Shown piece by piece: positions 54,930 through 63,881 of a stretch of 64,000 nucleotides of DNA (positions are counted from its first letter, which is position 1; every line of letters starts with the position of its first letter). A program made the translations under genes and the position numbers. The stretch lies in NCBI GenBank assembly GCA_035645145.1, contig DASQNC010000002.1:124001-188000 (forward strand), given 5' to 3'. Source of the DNA: Azospirillaceae bacterium. GTDB taxonomy: Bacteria > Pseudomonadota > Alphaproteobacteria > Azospirillales > Azospirillaceae. The notes under the pieces were generated by a model. That model searched no databases and was not told the origin of the DNA. It was given only the letters and a program-made list of their open reading frames with translations.

Positions 54930-54962
54930 ACGGGCGGGCGCACGGCATCGTGCGTCCGCCCG
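54930..54962 (+). terminator. Stem-loop terminator between ahpC and ahpD
   Basis: An imperfect 15-bp stem (ACGGGCGGGCGCACG against CGTGCGTCCGCCCGT, with one G-T pair) with loop GCAT and then TTCGTTT. It sits 33 bases past the ahpC stop and upstream of ahpD, so it may reduce read-through and keep AhpD below AhpC. Confidence 0.7.
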
Positions 54963-55009
54963 TTTCGTTTCGGGCCACTCCAACACGTCACGTTCGAAGG
55001 GAGGGTTCC

Positions 55010-55567
55010 ATGTCGATCGACGCGCTCAAGGCACGGTTGCCGGACTACGCCAAGGACCTGCGCCTGAACCTGTCCAGCGTGCTGACCTCCACCACGCTGA
55101 CCAAGCAGCAGGTCTGGGGGGCGGCGGTGGCGTCGGCGTTGGCCGCGCGCGAGCCGGCCACCATCCGCGCCATCGTCGCCGAGGCGGCCCAGCACCTTTC
55201 GCCCGAGGCGATGAACGCCGCCAAGGCGGCCGCCGCCATCATGGGCATGAACAACATCTACTACCGCTACCTGCATCTGTCCGGGACCGCGGACCTGAAG
55301 CAGATGCCGGCCCGCCTGCGCATGCAGGTCATCGGCAATCCGGGCGTGGACAAGCTGGATTTCGAGCTGTGGTCGCTGGCGGTGTCGGCCATCAACGGCT
55401 GCGGCATGTGCATCGAGGCGCACGAGCACGAGGTGTTCCAGAAGGGAGCGACCAAGGAGGGCGTGCAGGACATCGTCCGCATCGCCGCGACGATCCACGC
55501 GGTGGCTGCGGCCATCGATGGTGAAACGGCTCTTGCCGGCGGAGCCCTGGCGGCTGCCGCGGATTGA
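55010..55567 (+). CDS. ahpD: Alkylhydroperoxidase AhpD (carboxymuconolactone decarboxylase family)
   Basis: A 185-residue helical trimeric protein that reduces AhpC using lipoyl/dihydrolipoamide electrons. The redox pair is Cys131-Gly-Met-Cys134 in [15 protein letters not shown], with the helper Glu and His138. AAGGGAGGG precedes the ATG at 55010. Gene order ahpC-ahpD and the divergent oxyR are typical. Confidence 0.95.
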   Translation: MSIDALKARLPDYAKDLRLNLSSVLTSTTLTKQQVWGAAVASALAAREPATIRAIVAEAAQHLSPEAMNAAKAAAAIMGMNNIYYRYLHLSGTADLKQMPARLRMQVIGNPGVDKLDFELWSLAVSAINGCGMCIEAHEHEVFQKGATKEGVQDIVRIAATIHAVAAAIDGETALAGGALAAAAD

Positions 55568-55598
55568 ACGGGCCGGGCGCCTTCAGAAATGTGTGCGG

Positions 55599-55627
55599 AC
55601 CCAGGGGGCGACTGGCCGCCCCTGGGT
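55599..55627 (+). terminator. Stem-loop after ahpD
   Basis: ACCCAGGGGGCG and CGCCCCTGGGT pair over about 11 bp with a single bulged G and loop ACTGGC. No T run follows, so terminator activity is uncertain. It lies 31 bases past the ahpD stop. Confidence 0.4.
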
Positions 55628-55772
55628 TCCGGCGCGCTGCGAACGGTCTTGTGGATAGGACCCTACGATCTAAGATGTTGACGCGCGGTGGCTGATGGAT
55701 ATGGCGGGTGTCTTACTGCCTCTGTCCCCGCGGTGGCCCGTATAAGAATTAATTAGCTACAACTTCATTACG

Positions 55773-56909
55773 TTAACCGGGCTTTGAGTCCGCCTTTTTG
55801 ATGGTTTCCCTAAGGATGACCTCCAGCGGAGTCACCGGGCCATCATCTGCGATGAGGCCCGTTGCAGCAGGTCGGTATAGTGCGTTGAGTATGGGGCCGA
55901 ACTCGCCACCTGCTAAGCCGGCAGCTTGGAGTGCTGCAAATGTTTCAACCATTGTTACCCTTTCTGCTGCATCTTCCGCCAAGTGCTCATGAGAAAGAGC
56001 TTTCTTTAGTTCTTGTCGTAGTAACCATATGCCGAGGCCGGCAATTGTGCCTAAAATTAATGTATGCTGAAGAAGTTTGCCGATTAAAGGTGGTGTGGGT
56101 GAGGCGATTGCAGGTGTATGTGCTTCGGTTATTCCAATGAATGACGCAATATTTGTTGCGTACCAATCAGGTAAGCCGGCGAGTATCAAGGGGGAGAGCA
56201 GCATGAAGCCGATTGTTTCCGTGATCAGCAACATGTTCCACGCTCTCCTAGACTTTACGGCTAAGTTTTTATGATGCTCTCTTCTTTGTTTCCAGTATTC
56301 GGTCGGGGCTGAAAGGGCGGCCTTCATTACAAATGTACTTACCTTTTCGTCCCAATCTTTTTCGGCCTTATCGTATAATTGTTCGAATTTCCTAAGAAGG
56401 CCAAAGATATTTTTTGAAGATTTTTTAGATTCTTTAATGGCCGCATAAATTTTTTCCCTGTCCCCAAGTGGGTCGCCCACTGCTAGAAATGCTACCGCTG
56501 CAATGCGCCCTAGGTCCGCCTCCTGGTTGTTCATATTTATCTGAGTTGGGGAAATTTTCCCGGAAATAATGCCGGCTGCATAAACCGCGGCGCTCGGTTT
56601 TGTAAATGAAAGTAGGCGAGAAATAAACCGTCCTTTTTCTGTTCCAATAAAAACCATACCAGAATTTGAGCATAATTTAAGTTTTGATAGTATCGAGTCA
56701 TAATTATCTGTTGGCTCTATCTCTAAAAATTGACGAATTGCATCTTTGAAACAATGGTTAAATTCAGAGGAGCTGGACAGTTTATTGATCAGGATTCTCT
56801 GTTCTTTAAACCATGCCCAAAGCTTCTCTTCTGTTTCAAATGCAATATTTGACCCATCGTCATTGGTGAGTAATAGGGGAAAGCTTTCAGGAGATTTTGG
56901 CTTTTCCAT
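55773..56909 (-). CDS. A+T-rich hypothetical membrane protein (DUF6161-like)
   Basis: A 378-residue protein, markedly lower in G+C (about 42% by eye) than all its neighbours, so likely acquired. The N-terminal 200 residues are soluble and mixed alpha/beta; YWKQRREHHKNLAVKSRRAW (about 230-250) leads into two transmembrane segments (about 252-275 and 305-325). A C-terminal soluble helix-rich region (LAEDAAERVTMVETFAALQ) has the style of DUF6161 proteins. No catalytic motif is evident. ATG 56909 with an A+T-rich leader; the frame upstream to 57059 lacks homology. A role in defence is possible but unproven. Confidence 0.7.
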   Translation of the reverse strand: MEKPKSPESFPLLLTNDDGSNIAFETEEKLWAWFKEQRILINKLSSSSEFNHCFKDAIRQFLEIEPTDNYDSILSKLKLCSNSGMVFIGTEKGRFISRLLSFTKPSAAVYAAGIISGKISPTQINMNNQEADLGRIAAVAFLAVGDPLGDREKIYAAIKESKKSSKNIFGLLRKFEQLYDKAEKDWDEKVSTFVMKAALSAPTEYWKQRREHHKNLAVKSRRAWNMLLITETIGFMLLSPLILAGLPDWYATNIASFIGITEAHTPAIASPTPPLIGKLLQHTLILGTIAGLGIWLLRQELKKALSHEHLAEDAAERVTMVETFAALQAAGLAGGEFGPILNALYRPAATGLIADDGPVTPLEVILRETIKKADSKPG

Positions 56910-57021
56910 GGTTGTGATCCTAGTTAGAGCTGAAAATCTCAATTGTGGTGCATGGCTAACGCGTGATTGTAAGAAGATCAATGGCCGCTTTTGATCGGTA
57001 GCATTGCGCTGTCCAATAGCT

Positions 57022-57663
57022 TCAACCACCCAACCAAGCGGCGCCCAGTCGGACCACACCCGTGCCCAGCGCCGAGATACCGAACACGGCGAGCAGCAGG
57101 GCGGTGCCGGTGGCGACCTGCTGGTGCAGGCGGTCGGTCAGCCGCCCGTGCGCCATGCCGGCGGCCCAGGCCAGGGATGCCATCCAGGCGCACGCCCCGG
57201 TGAGCACCCCCAGGATCACCTCGATCATCTGCGCGAGGTGCTCGTCGTCGCCGATGCCGAGTGCGGCGTAGACGGCCAGGAACGCGCCGAGCGTGATCGG
57301 ATTGGTGATGGTCAGAACGAATCCGGCCCCCAGGCCCCGCATCAGCGACGACGCCTTGGGCACCCGCGGGGCCTGTGCGGTGCCGGGAGGCTTGTGGCCG
57401 AACGTCCAGGCGGCCGTCGCCAGAAGCACCGCGCCGCCGGCCAGCCGCAGCAGCAGGTCGTGCTGGTCGATGAAATCGGCCGCCGTTTGGACACCCAGCA
57501 GCGCGAGGGTGCCGAACACCAGGTCGCCCGTCGCCGCGCCGACGCCGACCGCGAACCCCGACAGCCACCCGCGTTCCAGCGTGCGGCGGATCAGAAGCAG
57601 CGCGGCCGGACCCAGCGGCGCCGCCACGACCAGTCCTGCGACGAACCCGTACAGGAAACCCAC
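57022..57663 (-). CDS. LysE-family amino-acid/homoserine exporter
   Basis: A 213-residue exporter with five or six transmembrane helices. The N-terminal motif FVAGLVVAAPLGPAALLLIRRTL and ITNPITLGAFLAVY are characteristic of LysE/RhtB transporters. It exports an amino acid or similar metabolite; the substrate cannot be read from sequence. It stands alone beside the A+T-rich gene, whose start region ends 112 bases away. Confidence 0.9.
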   Translation of the reverse strand: MGFLYGFVAGLVVAAPLGPAALLLIRRTLERGWLSGFAVGVGAATGDLVFGTLALLGVQTAADFIDQHDLLLRLAGGAVLLATAAWTFGHKPPGTAQAPRVPKASSLMRGLGAGFVLTITNPITLGAFLAVYAALGIGDDEHLAQMIEVILGVLTGACAWMASLAWAAGMAHGRLTDRLHQQVATGTALLLAVFGISALGTGVVRLGAAWLGG

Positions 57664-57693
57664 GCGTGGCGGCCCTCGGCGACGATCAGGGGA

Positions 57694-58857
57694 TCAGGCA
57701 TAGACCTCGCGGTAGAGGGCGACGATCTCGTCCTCGGTCGGAACCCGCGGGTTGTTGCCCGGCGATCCGGATGCGATGGCCTGACGCGCCATCGTCGTCA
57801 AGAGGTTGGCATAGCGCGCCTCGTCGATTCCCCAGGCCCGTGGGGTCGGAACCTTGAGGTCGGCGTTCAGGGCACGCAACGCTTCCACCAGCGCCGGTGC
57901 CGCCGCGTCGTCCGGTGTGTCGGCCGCCACCACGCCCATGGCACGGGCGCAGTCGGCGTACCGGGCCTTCGCCGCGGGCAGCGAGAACGCGGTGACCGCC
58001 GGCAGGAGCATGGCGTTGGACAGCCCGTGCGGCACATGGAAGTGGGCGCCGATCGGCCGACTCATCCCATGCACCAGCGCGACCGAGGCGTTGGAAAAGG
58101 CGATGCCGGCCTGCAGCGAGCCCAGCATCATCGCCTCGCGCGCGGCACGGTTCCCGGGATCGTTGCACGCCGTGCGGATGTTGGCGGCGATCAGGCCCAT
58201 GGCCGACTTCGCCATGCTGTCGGAAAACGGGCTGGCCTTGCGGCTGACATAGGCCTCGATGGCGTGGGTCAGGCTGTCGATCCCCGTGTCGGCGGTCAGC
58301 CGGAACGGCTTGGACAGGGTCAGCTCGTAATCGACGATCGCCGCGGCCGGCACGATGTCCGCGCCCGCGATCAGCATCTTCTCGTCGGTTTCGGTGTCGG
58401 TGATGACGGTGAAGCGGGTCGCTTCCGACCCGGTCCCGGCCGTGGTCGGAATCGCGACCAGGGGCAGGCCGGGCTTGGGCACCGGGTTCGGCACCTTGTA
58501 GTCGCGCATCCGGCCGCCGTTCGCCGCCAGCACCGCGATGGCCTTGGCCGTGTCGATGGGGGATCCGCCGCCGATCGCCACCAGCCCGTCGAAGCGTCCG
58601 CCGCGCAGCACGGCCGCCCCGGCCTCCACCACGTCGGTGGTCGGGTCGGGCACGGTGTCGGCGAACATGTCCCAGCCGATCCCCGCCCGGTCCAGCACGT
58701 CGGTCACCTTGGCCACCGTGCCGCTGTCGCGCATGAACGGATCGGTCACGATCAACGGGCGGGTGATCCCGAGCCGGCCCAACAGCTCGGCCACCTGGGC
58801 GACCGCCCCGCCGCCCACCAGCATGTGGCGGGGCATCACGATACCTGCGACCGTCAT
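57694..58857 (-). CDS. Iron-containing (group III) alcohol dehydrogenase
   Basis: A 387-residue NAD(P)-dependent dehydrogenase of the Fe-ADH family. The cofactor loop VAIGGGSPIDTAKAIA (about 90-105), the metal-binding GIDSLTHAIEAYVS (His) and FHVPHGLSNAMLLP are present, with AIPTTAGTGSEATRF as the nucleotide region. Substrates in the family range from ethanol and propanediol to 4-hydroxybutyrate and lactaldehyde; here none is indicated. Confidence 0.93.
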   Translation of the reverse strand: MTVAGIVMPRHMLVGGGAVAQVAELLGRLGITRPLIVTDPFMRDSGTVAKVTDVLDRAGIGWDMFADTVPDPTTDVVEAGAAVLRGGRFDGLVAIGGGSPIDTAKAIAVLAANGGRMRDYKVPNPVPKPGLPLVAIPTTAGTGSEATRFTVITDTETDEKMLIAGADIVPAAAIVDYELTLSKPFRLTADTGIDSLTHAIEAYVSRKASPFSDSMAKSAMGLIAANIRTACNDPGNRAAREAMMLGSLQAGIAFSNASVALVHGMSRPIGAHFHVPHGLSNAMLLPAVTAFSLPAAKARYADCARAMGVVAADTPDDAAAPALVEALRALNADLKVPTPRAWGIDEARYANLLTTMARQAIASGSPGNNPRVPTEDEIVALYREVYA

Positions 58858-59187
58858 TGTGCTCCTCCCTTGGGTTTCCCGGCCCTTTGTTCCTGGGCCC
58901 TTTGTTCTTGGATTGCCGTACCCCCACTATACCGCGCCCGGCCCCGGCTTCGATGGGCCAACCCGTCCACGCGTGGGGACGTATTCCCCACCGGCTTCCC
59001 CCATCGGCGCCGTGCCGTGCCGATCGGGCGGCGGCGGGTGGCACCGGAGGGATCCACACCATGCGGTGCGGATCCCTTGTGGCGACAAGGATTTGCGCCC
59101 GTGATTCTATGTGGCAGCCCGGGAGGGAGGTCGCTATTTTGACGCCACTGCAACGCCAAGAAACTCACAGTCGGGGGATTTTCGGGC
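58858..59187. other. Divergent promoter region with two 15-bp direct repeats
   Basis: A 330-base gap. Copies GGCCCTTTGTTCCTG (58881-58895) and GGCCCTTTGTTCTTG (58896-58910), one mismatch, lie side by side next to the alcohol dehydrogenase start. The rest is G+C-rich and holds no gene. AGGGAGG occurs at about 59124, too far from the start to serve. The transporter promoter presumably lies here. Confidence 0.5.
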
Positions 59188-60162
59188 ATGTTCCTGCGTG
59201 CAATCACCGCGGCGGCGCTGGTCGCCCTGTCGGGCGCGGCCTACGCGCAAAAGGTCGAACCTGCGCTCATCTACGACATGGGCGGCAAGTCCGACCGGTC
59301 GTTCAACCAGTCCGCCTACGAAGGGGCGGAGCGCTTCAAGAAGGAAACCGGCGTCTCGTTCCGCGAGTTCGAGATCAATGCCGACGCGCAGCGTGAACAG
59401 GCCATGCGCAACATGGTCCGGCGCGACGCCAACCTGATCATCGCCGCCGGCTTCAACATGGTGAACGCCGTCAAGGCGGTGGCTTCCGAACACCCGAACG
59501 TGCGGTTCTGCACCATCGACGCCACGGTCGATCTGCCGAACGTCCGCAGCTACACCTTCAAGGAGCACGAGGGCTCGTTCCTGGTCGGCATGCTGGCCGC
59601 CATGGCGTCCAAGACCGGCAAGGTCGGCTTCATCGGCGGCATGGACATCCCGCTGATCCGCAACTTCGGCTTCGGCTACGAGCAGGGTGCGAAGTTCGCC
59701 AATCCGAACATCGAGGTCCTGCACAACATGACCGGCACCACGCCGGCCGCCTTCCGCGACCCGGCGCGCGGCACCGAGCTGGCGCGCAGCCAGTTCGACC
59801 GCGGTGCGGATGTGATCTATGCCGCCGCCGGTGCCACCGGCAACGGCGTGATCCAGACCGCCGCCGACCAGAACAAACTCGCCATCGGCGTGGACAGCAA
59901 CCAGAACTACATGCAGCCCGGCAAGGTCCTGACGTCCATGCTGAAGCGCGTGGACAACGCGGTCTACAACTGCCTGAAGGATGCCCACGAAGGGAAGTGG
60001 ACGGCCGGTGCGCGCGCCCTGGGCGTGGCCGAGGACGGCGTGGGCTGGGCGCTCGACGAGCACAACCGGAGCCTCGTCACCGCCGAGATGCAGCAGAAGC
60101 TGGACGATGCCCGCAAGCGCATCGTCTCGGGCGACCTGAAGGTCCGCCCGTACCAGCCGTAA
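59188..60162 (+). CDS. BMP-family nucleoside ABC transporter substrate-binding protein
   Basis: A 324-residue periplasmic binding protein of the Bmp/PnrA (basic membrane protein) family. A signal peptide (1-20, AAYA) is followed by YDMGGKSDRSFNQSAYEG and KVGFIGGMDIPLI, both typical. There is no lipobox Cys, so it is soluble, not a lipoprotein. Family members bind purine and other nucleosides. It heads a five-gene operon. Confidence 0.92.
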   Translation: MFLRAITAAALVALSGAAYAQKVEPALIYDMGGKSDRSFNQSAYEGAERFKKETGVSFREFEINADAQREQAMRNMVRRDANLIIAAGFNMVNAVKAVASEHPNVRFCTIDATVDLPNVRSYTFKEHEGSFLVGMLAAMASKTGKVGFIGGMDIPLIRNFGFGYEQGAKFANPNIEVLHNMTGTTPAAFRDPARGTELARSQFDRGADVIYAAAGATGNGVIQTAADQNKLAIGVDSNQNYMQPGKVLTSMLKRVDNAVYNCLKDAHEGKWTAGARALGVAEDGVGWALDEHNRSLVTAEMQQKLDDARKRIVSGDLKVRPYQP

Positions 60163-60190
60163 TCCCCGCCCAGAGCCACCAGGAGTCCCG

Positions 60191-61765
60191 ATGGCCGCGT
60201 CGCGCCCCGACCTGCGAGTCGTCGCATCCGACGCGGCCCATCCGGCCTTGGAGGTTCGCGGCGTGAACAAGTGGTTCGGTACGAACCACGCCAACAAGGA
60301 TATCAGCCTGACCGTGCCGAAAGGCACGGTCCATGGCGTGATCGGCGAAAACGGCGCCGGCAAGTCCACCATCATGAACATCGTGTACGGCTATCTGCAG
60401 CCGGACACGGGCGAGATCCGGGTGGACGGCCGCAAGACCGACATCCGGACCCCGCGGGACGCCATCGCCGCAGGCATCGGCATGGTCCACCAGCACTTCA
60501 TGCTGGTGGACACCTTTACTGTGCTCGAAAACGTGCTGCTGGGCGCGGAAGGCGGGCTTACGCTGAGTGCCGGCGCCGCTAAGGCGCGCGAGACGCTCGA
60601 CAGGCTCAAAGGCGAGTATGGCCTCGACGTGGATGTGGACGCCGTTGTCGGCGACCTGCCGGTCGGGGTTCAGCAGCGCGTCGAAATCCTCAAGGCGCTC
60701 TACCGCGGCGCCGACATCCTGATCCTGGACGAGCCCACGGGTGTGCTGACCCCGCAGGAGGCGGACCACCTGTTCCGCATCCTCCGGGCGCTGCGGGCCC
60801 AGGGCAAGACGGTCATCATCATCACCCACAAGCTGCGCGAGATCATGGACCTGACGGACAACGTCACGGTCATGCGGCGGGGCGAGGTGGTGGCGAACGT
60901 TCGGACGGCCGAGACCACGCGCGAACAGCTGGCCGAACTGATGGTCGGCCGCAAGGTTCTGCTGCGGGTCGAGAAGGCGCCCGCCCGGCCGGGCAAGATC
61001 CTACTGGAGGTGGACGCCCTGCGGGTGGTGGACATCCAGAACGTCGCCCGCGTGAAGGACGTGAGCTTCGTGGTCCGGGCCGGCGAAATCGTTGGCATCG
61101 CGGGTGTGTCCGGCAACGGCCAGTCCGAATTGCTGGAAGCCCTGTCGGGCATGCGTCCGGCCGCCCGGGGATCCATCCGCCTGAACGGCCGCGAACTGGC
61201 CGGCCGCGACCATCGGTTCTCGCCCCGCGAGGCTCGGTCGGCCGGTCTCGGCCACGTGCCGGAGGATCGTCAGCGCACAGGGCTGGTCACCAGCTTCACC
61301 GCCTATGAAAGCTTGATCCTGGGGTTTCACGACGACCCCGCCTACAACACCGGACCGGTCCTGAACTGGGACGCGGTGCGCCGGAGCTGCGCGGAGGAAA
61401 TGCGGCGCTACGACGTGCGCCCGCCCGTGCCGCAGCTGAAGGCGGCCAACTTCTCCGGCGGGAACCAGCAGAAGATCGTGCTGGCGCGCGAGATCGAACG
61501 GAATCCCGATGTGCTGCTGGTGGGCCAGCCCACACGCGGTGTGGACATCGGCGCCATCGAGTTCATCCACCAGCGCCTCGTGCAGTTGCGCGATGCCGGC
61601 AAGGGCGTGCTTCTGGTGTCGGTTGAGCTTGACGAGATCCTGGCCCTGGCCGACCGCATCCTGGTGATGTTCGACGGTCACCTGATGGGGGAGGTTTCGG
61701 CCGAGCGTGCGGACGAGCGGCGCATCGGCCTGATGATGGCGGGTGTCGCCGAGGCGGCGGAGTAG
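60191..61765 (+). CDS. Nucleoside ABC transporter ATP-binding protein (double NBD)
   Basis: A 524-residue protein with two ATPase domains. NBD1 has Walker A GENGAGKST (52-60) and Walker B ILILDEPTGVLTP. NBD2 is degenerate at Walker A (GVSGNGQSE) but retains the signature NFSGGNQQK, as is normal for Rbs/Nup-type proteins. It powers the permease pair that follows. It starts 28 bases after the binding protein. Confidence 0.94.
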   Translation: MAASRPDLRVVASDAAHPALEVRGVNKWFGTNHANKDISLTVPKGTVHGVIGENGAGKSTIMNIVYGYLQPDTGEIRVDGRKTDIRTPRDAIAAGIGMVHQHFMLVDTFTVLENVLLGAEGGLTLSAGAAKARETLDRLKGEYGLDVDVDAVVGDLPVGVQQRVEILKALYRGADILILDEPTGVLTPQEADHLFRILRALRAQGKTVIIITHKLREIMDLTDNVTVMRRGEVVANVRTAETTREQLAELMVGRKVLLRVEKAPARPGKILLEVDALRVVDIQNVARVKDVSFVVRAGEIVGIAGVSGNGQSELLEALSGMRPAARGSIRLNGRELAGRDHRFSPREARSAGLGHVPEDRQRTGLVTSFTAYESLILGFHDDPAYNTGPVLNWDAVRRSCAEEMRRYDVRPPVPQLKAANFSGGNQQKIVLAREIERNPDVLLVGQPTRGVDIGAIEFIHQRLVQLRDAGKGVLLVSVELDEILALADRILVMFDGHLMGEVSAERADERRIGLMMAGVAEAAE

Positions 61766-61768
61766 GGG

Positions 61769-62899
61769 ATGGCTGGGATTGGCGGTGTGGCGCGGCCGGC
61801 AGGCGGCGGATTGCCCTGGTGGGCGAGCGTGGTGGTCCTGCCGCTGTTGAACGTGGCCGCGGCGTTCCTGGTGTCGGCGCTGGTCTTCCTGGCGATCGGC
61901 GCGGATCCCCTCGACGCGCTGCGGGTGCTGGTGGCCGGCGCATTCGGCGATCCCGAGTTGCTGGGCCTGACCCTCTATTACACGACCAATTACGTCTTCA
62001 CCGGCCTTGCGGTTGCGATCGCGTTCCACTGCGGCCTGTTCAACATCGGTGCGGATGGGCAGGCCTATGTGGCGGGTCTCGGCGCGGGGCTGGCGGTCCT
62101 TGCCATGAACGACTGGCCCTGGTGGCTCGCGGCACCCGTGGCGGTGGCCGCCGCGGCTGCCTGTGGCGCCGGCTGGGCCTATGGGCCGGGGTATTTGCAG
62201 GCGAAGCGGGGCAGCCACATCGTCATCACCACCATCATGTTCAACTTCATCGCCGCCGCGCTGATGAATTACATGCTGGTGGAGGTGCTGATCGAACGCG
62301 ACCAGCAGATCCCGCAAAGCCGGGCCTTCGATCGCAGCACGTGGTTGCCGGCCCTGCACGACGTGCTGGCGGTGTTCGGCATCCAGACGGCCCGGTCGCC
62401 CCTGAACGTCAGCCTTCTCCTGGCGCTTGCCTGCTGCGCCGCCTTCTACGTCTTCGTATGGCACACGCGCTGGGGCTACGAAATCCGCACGGTCGGCCAG
62501 AACGAGCGCGCGGCCGTCTATGCCGGCATTTCGCCCAGCCGCAACATCATCCTGGCCATGTGCCTGTCCGGTGCCCTGGCCGGTTTCGTCGCCATCAACG
62601 AGCTGATGGGCGTGCACCACCGCATCATCATCGGTTTCACCGGTGGGGCCGGTTTCGTCGGCATCGCCGTCGCCCTGATGGGGCGCAACCATCCGGTGGG
62701 GATCGTGCTTTCGGCCCTGCTGTTCGGGGCGCTGCGCCAGGGCGGGGCCGAACTGAACTTCGAATTCCCCAACATCACGCCCGAGATGGTGGTGGTCATC
62801 CAGGGCCTGATCATCCTGTTCGCCGGGGCATTGGAGAACCTGTTCCGTCCCCAGTTGGAGGCGCTGTTCCGGCGCCGTCCGCCGGCCGTGGCCGCGTGA
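61769..62899 (+). CDS. Nucleoside ABC transporter permease 1
   Basis: A 376-residue membrane permease of the branched-chain/ribose/nucleoside class, with about ten helices. GAFGDPELLG, FNIGADGQAYVAGLG and GAGFVGIAVALMGRNHPVG fit YufP/NupB-like proteins. It starts 3 bases after the ATPase stop. The N-terminal ~20 residues are Gly-rich. Confidence 0.92.
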   Translation: MAGIGGVARPAGGGLPWWASVVVLPLLNVAAAFLVSALVFLAIGADPLDALRVLVAGAFGDPELLGLTLYYTTNYVFTGLAVAIAFHCGLFNIGADGQAYVAGLGAGLAVLAMNDWPWWLAAPVAVAAAAACGAGWAYGPGYLQAKRGSHIVITTIMFNFIAAALMNYMLVEVLIERDQQIPQSRAFDRSTWLPALHDVLAVFGIQTARSPLNVSLLLALACCAAFYVFVWHTRWGYEIRTVGQNERAAVYAGISPSRNIILAMCLSGALAGFVAINELMGVHHRIIIGFTGGAGFVGIAVALMGRNHPVGIVLSALLFGALRQGGAELNFEFPNITPEMVVVIQGLIILFAGALENLFRPQLEALFRRRPPAVAA

Positions 62900-62906
62900 G
62901 GTTCCC

Positions 62907-63881
62907 ATGGACGACACCTGGCTCGCCCTTGTTTCCGTGATCGGTTCCACGATCCGCCTGGCCACGCCACTGGTCCTGGCGGGGCTCGCGGGCCTGTATG
63001 CCGAACGGTCGGGCGTTGTGGACGTCGGGCTGGAAGGCAAGATGCTGGCCGCCGCCTTCGCCGCCGCCGCCGCCGCCTATGTCGTGCGCGACCCGTGGGT
63101 GGGCCTTGCCGCGGGCATCGGCGCGTCGGTGCTGTTCGCTCTGGTGCACGGCTATGCCTGCATCACCAAGCACGGCAATCAGGTGGTGTCCGGCATGGCC
63201 ATCAACATCCTGGTGGCCGGCTTGGCGCCCACCCTGGGCTACGCCTGGTTCGGAGAGGGCGGCGACACACCCGCTCTGCCCACTGCCGGGCGCTTCGGCT
63301 CGATCAAGCTGCCGTTCCACGACGCGCTGGCCGATGTGCCGTTCCTGGGGCCGCTGTACACGCAGGCCATCAGCGGCCACAACCTGTTGGTCTATTTCAC
63401 GGCCGCCGCCGTGCCGCTCACCGCCTGGGTGCTGTTCCACACCCGGTTCGGGCTGCGCCTGCGCGCGGTGGGCGAAAGCCCGAGCGCGGTGGACACGGCC
63501 GGCATATCGGTCGCCGGATTGCGCTACATGGCCATGGTGGTCTGTGGCGTCCTGTGTGGTTTGGCCGGCGCCTACCTGTCCACCGCCCAGAGTGCCGGCT
63601 TCGTGCGCGACATGACCGCCGGCAAGGGGTTCCTCGCGCTGGCCGCCCTGATCTTCGGCAAATGGCGGCCGGGGCCGACCCTGTTCGCCTGCCTGCTGTT
63701 CGCAATGACCGATGCGGTCCAGACCCGCCTGCAAGGGCAGCCGATCCCTGGCATCGGCGTGGTGCCGGTGCAGTTCATCCAGATGCTGCCCTATGTGCTG
63801 ACGGTGCTGCTGCTCGCCGGTTTCGTGGGCAAGGCCACGGCACCCAAGGCCAGCGGCATTCCCTATGTGAAGGAACGATGA
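62907..63881 (+). CDS. Nucleoside ABC transporter permease 2
   Basis: A 324-residue second permease of the same class (YufQ/NupC-like), with the motifs ATPLVLAGLAGLYAERSGVVDVGLEGKMLA and AGKGFLALAALIFGKWRPGP. It starts 7 bases after permease 1, and its stop overlaps the cytidine deaminase ATG. Confidence 0.92.
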   Translation: MDDTWLALVSVIGSTIRLATPLVLAGLAGLYAERSGVVDVGLEGKMLAAAFAAAAAAYVVRDPWVGLAAGIGASVLFALVHGYACITKHGNQVVSGMAINILVAGLAPTLGYAWFGEGGDTPALPTAGRFGSIKLPFHDALADVPFLGPLYTQAISGHNLLVYFTAAAVPLTAWVLFHTRFGLRLRAVGESPSAVDTAGISVAGLRYMAMVVCGVLCGLAGAYLSTAQSAGFVRDMTAGKGFLALAALIFGKWRPGPTLFACLLFAMTDAVQTRLQGQPIPGIGVVPVQFIQMLPYVLTVLLLAGFVGKATAPKASGIPYVKER

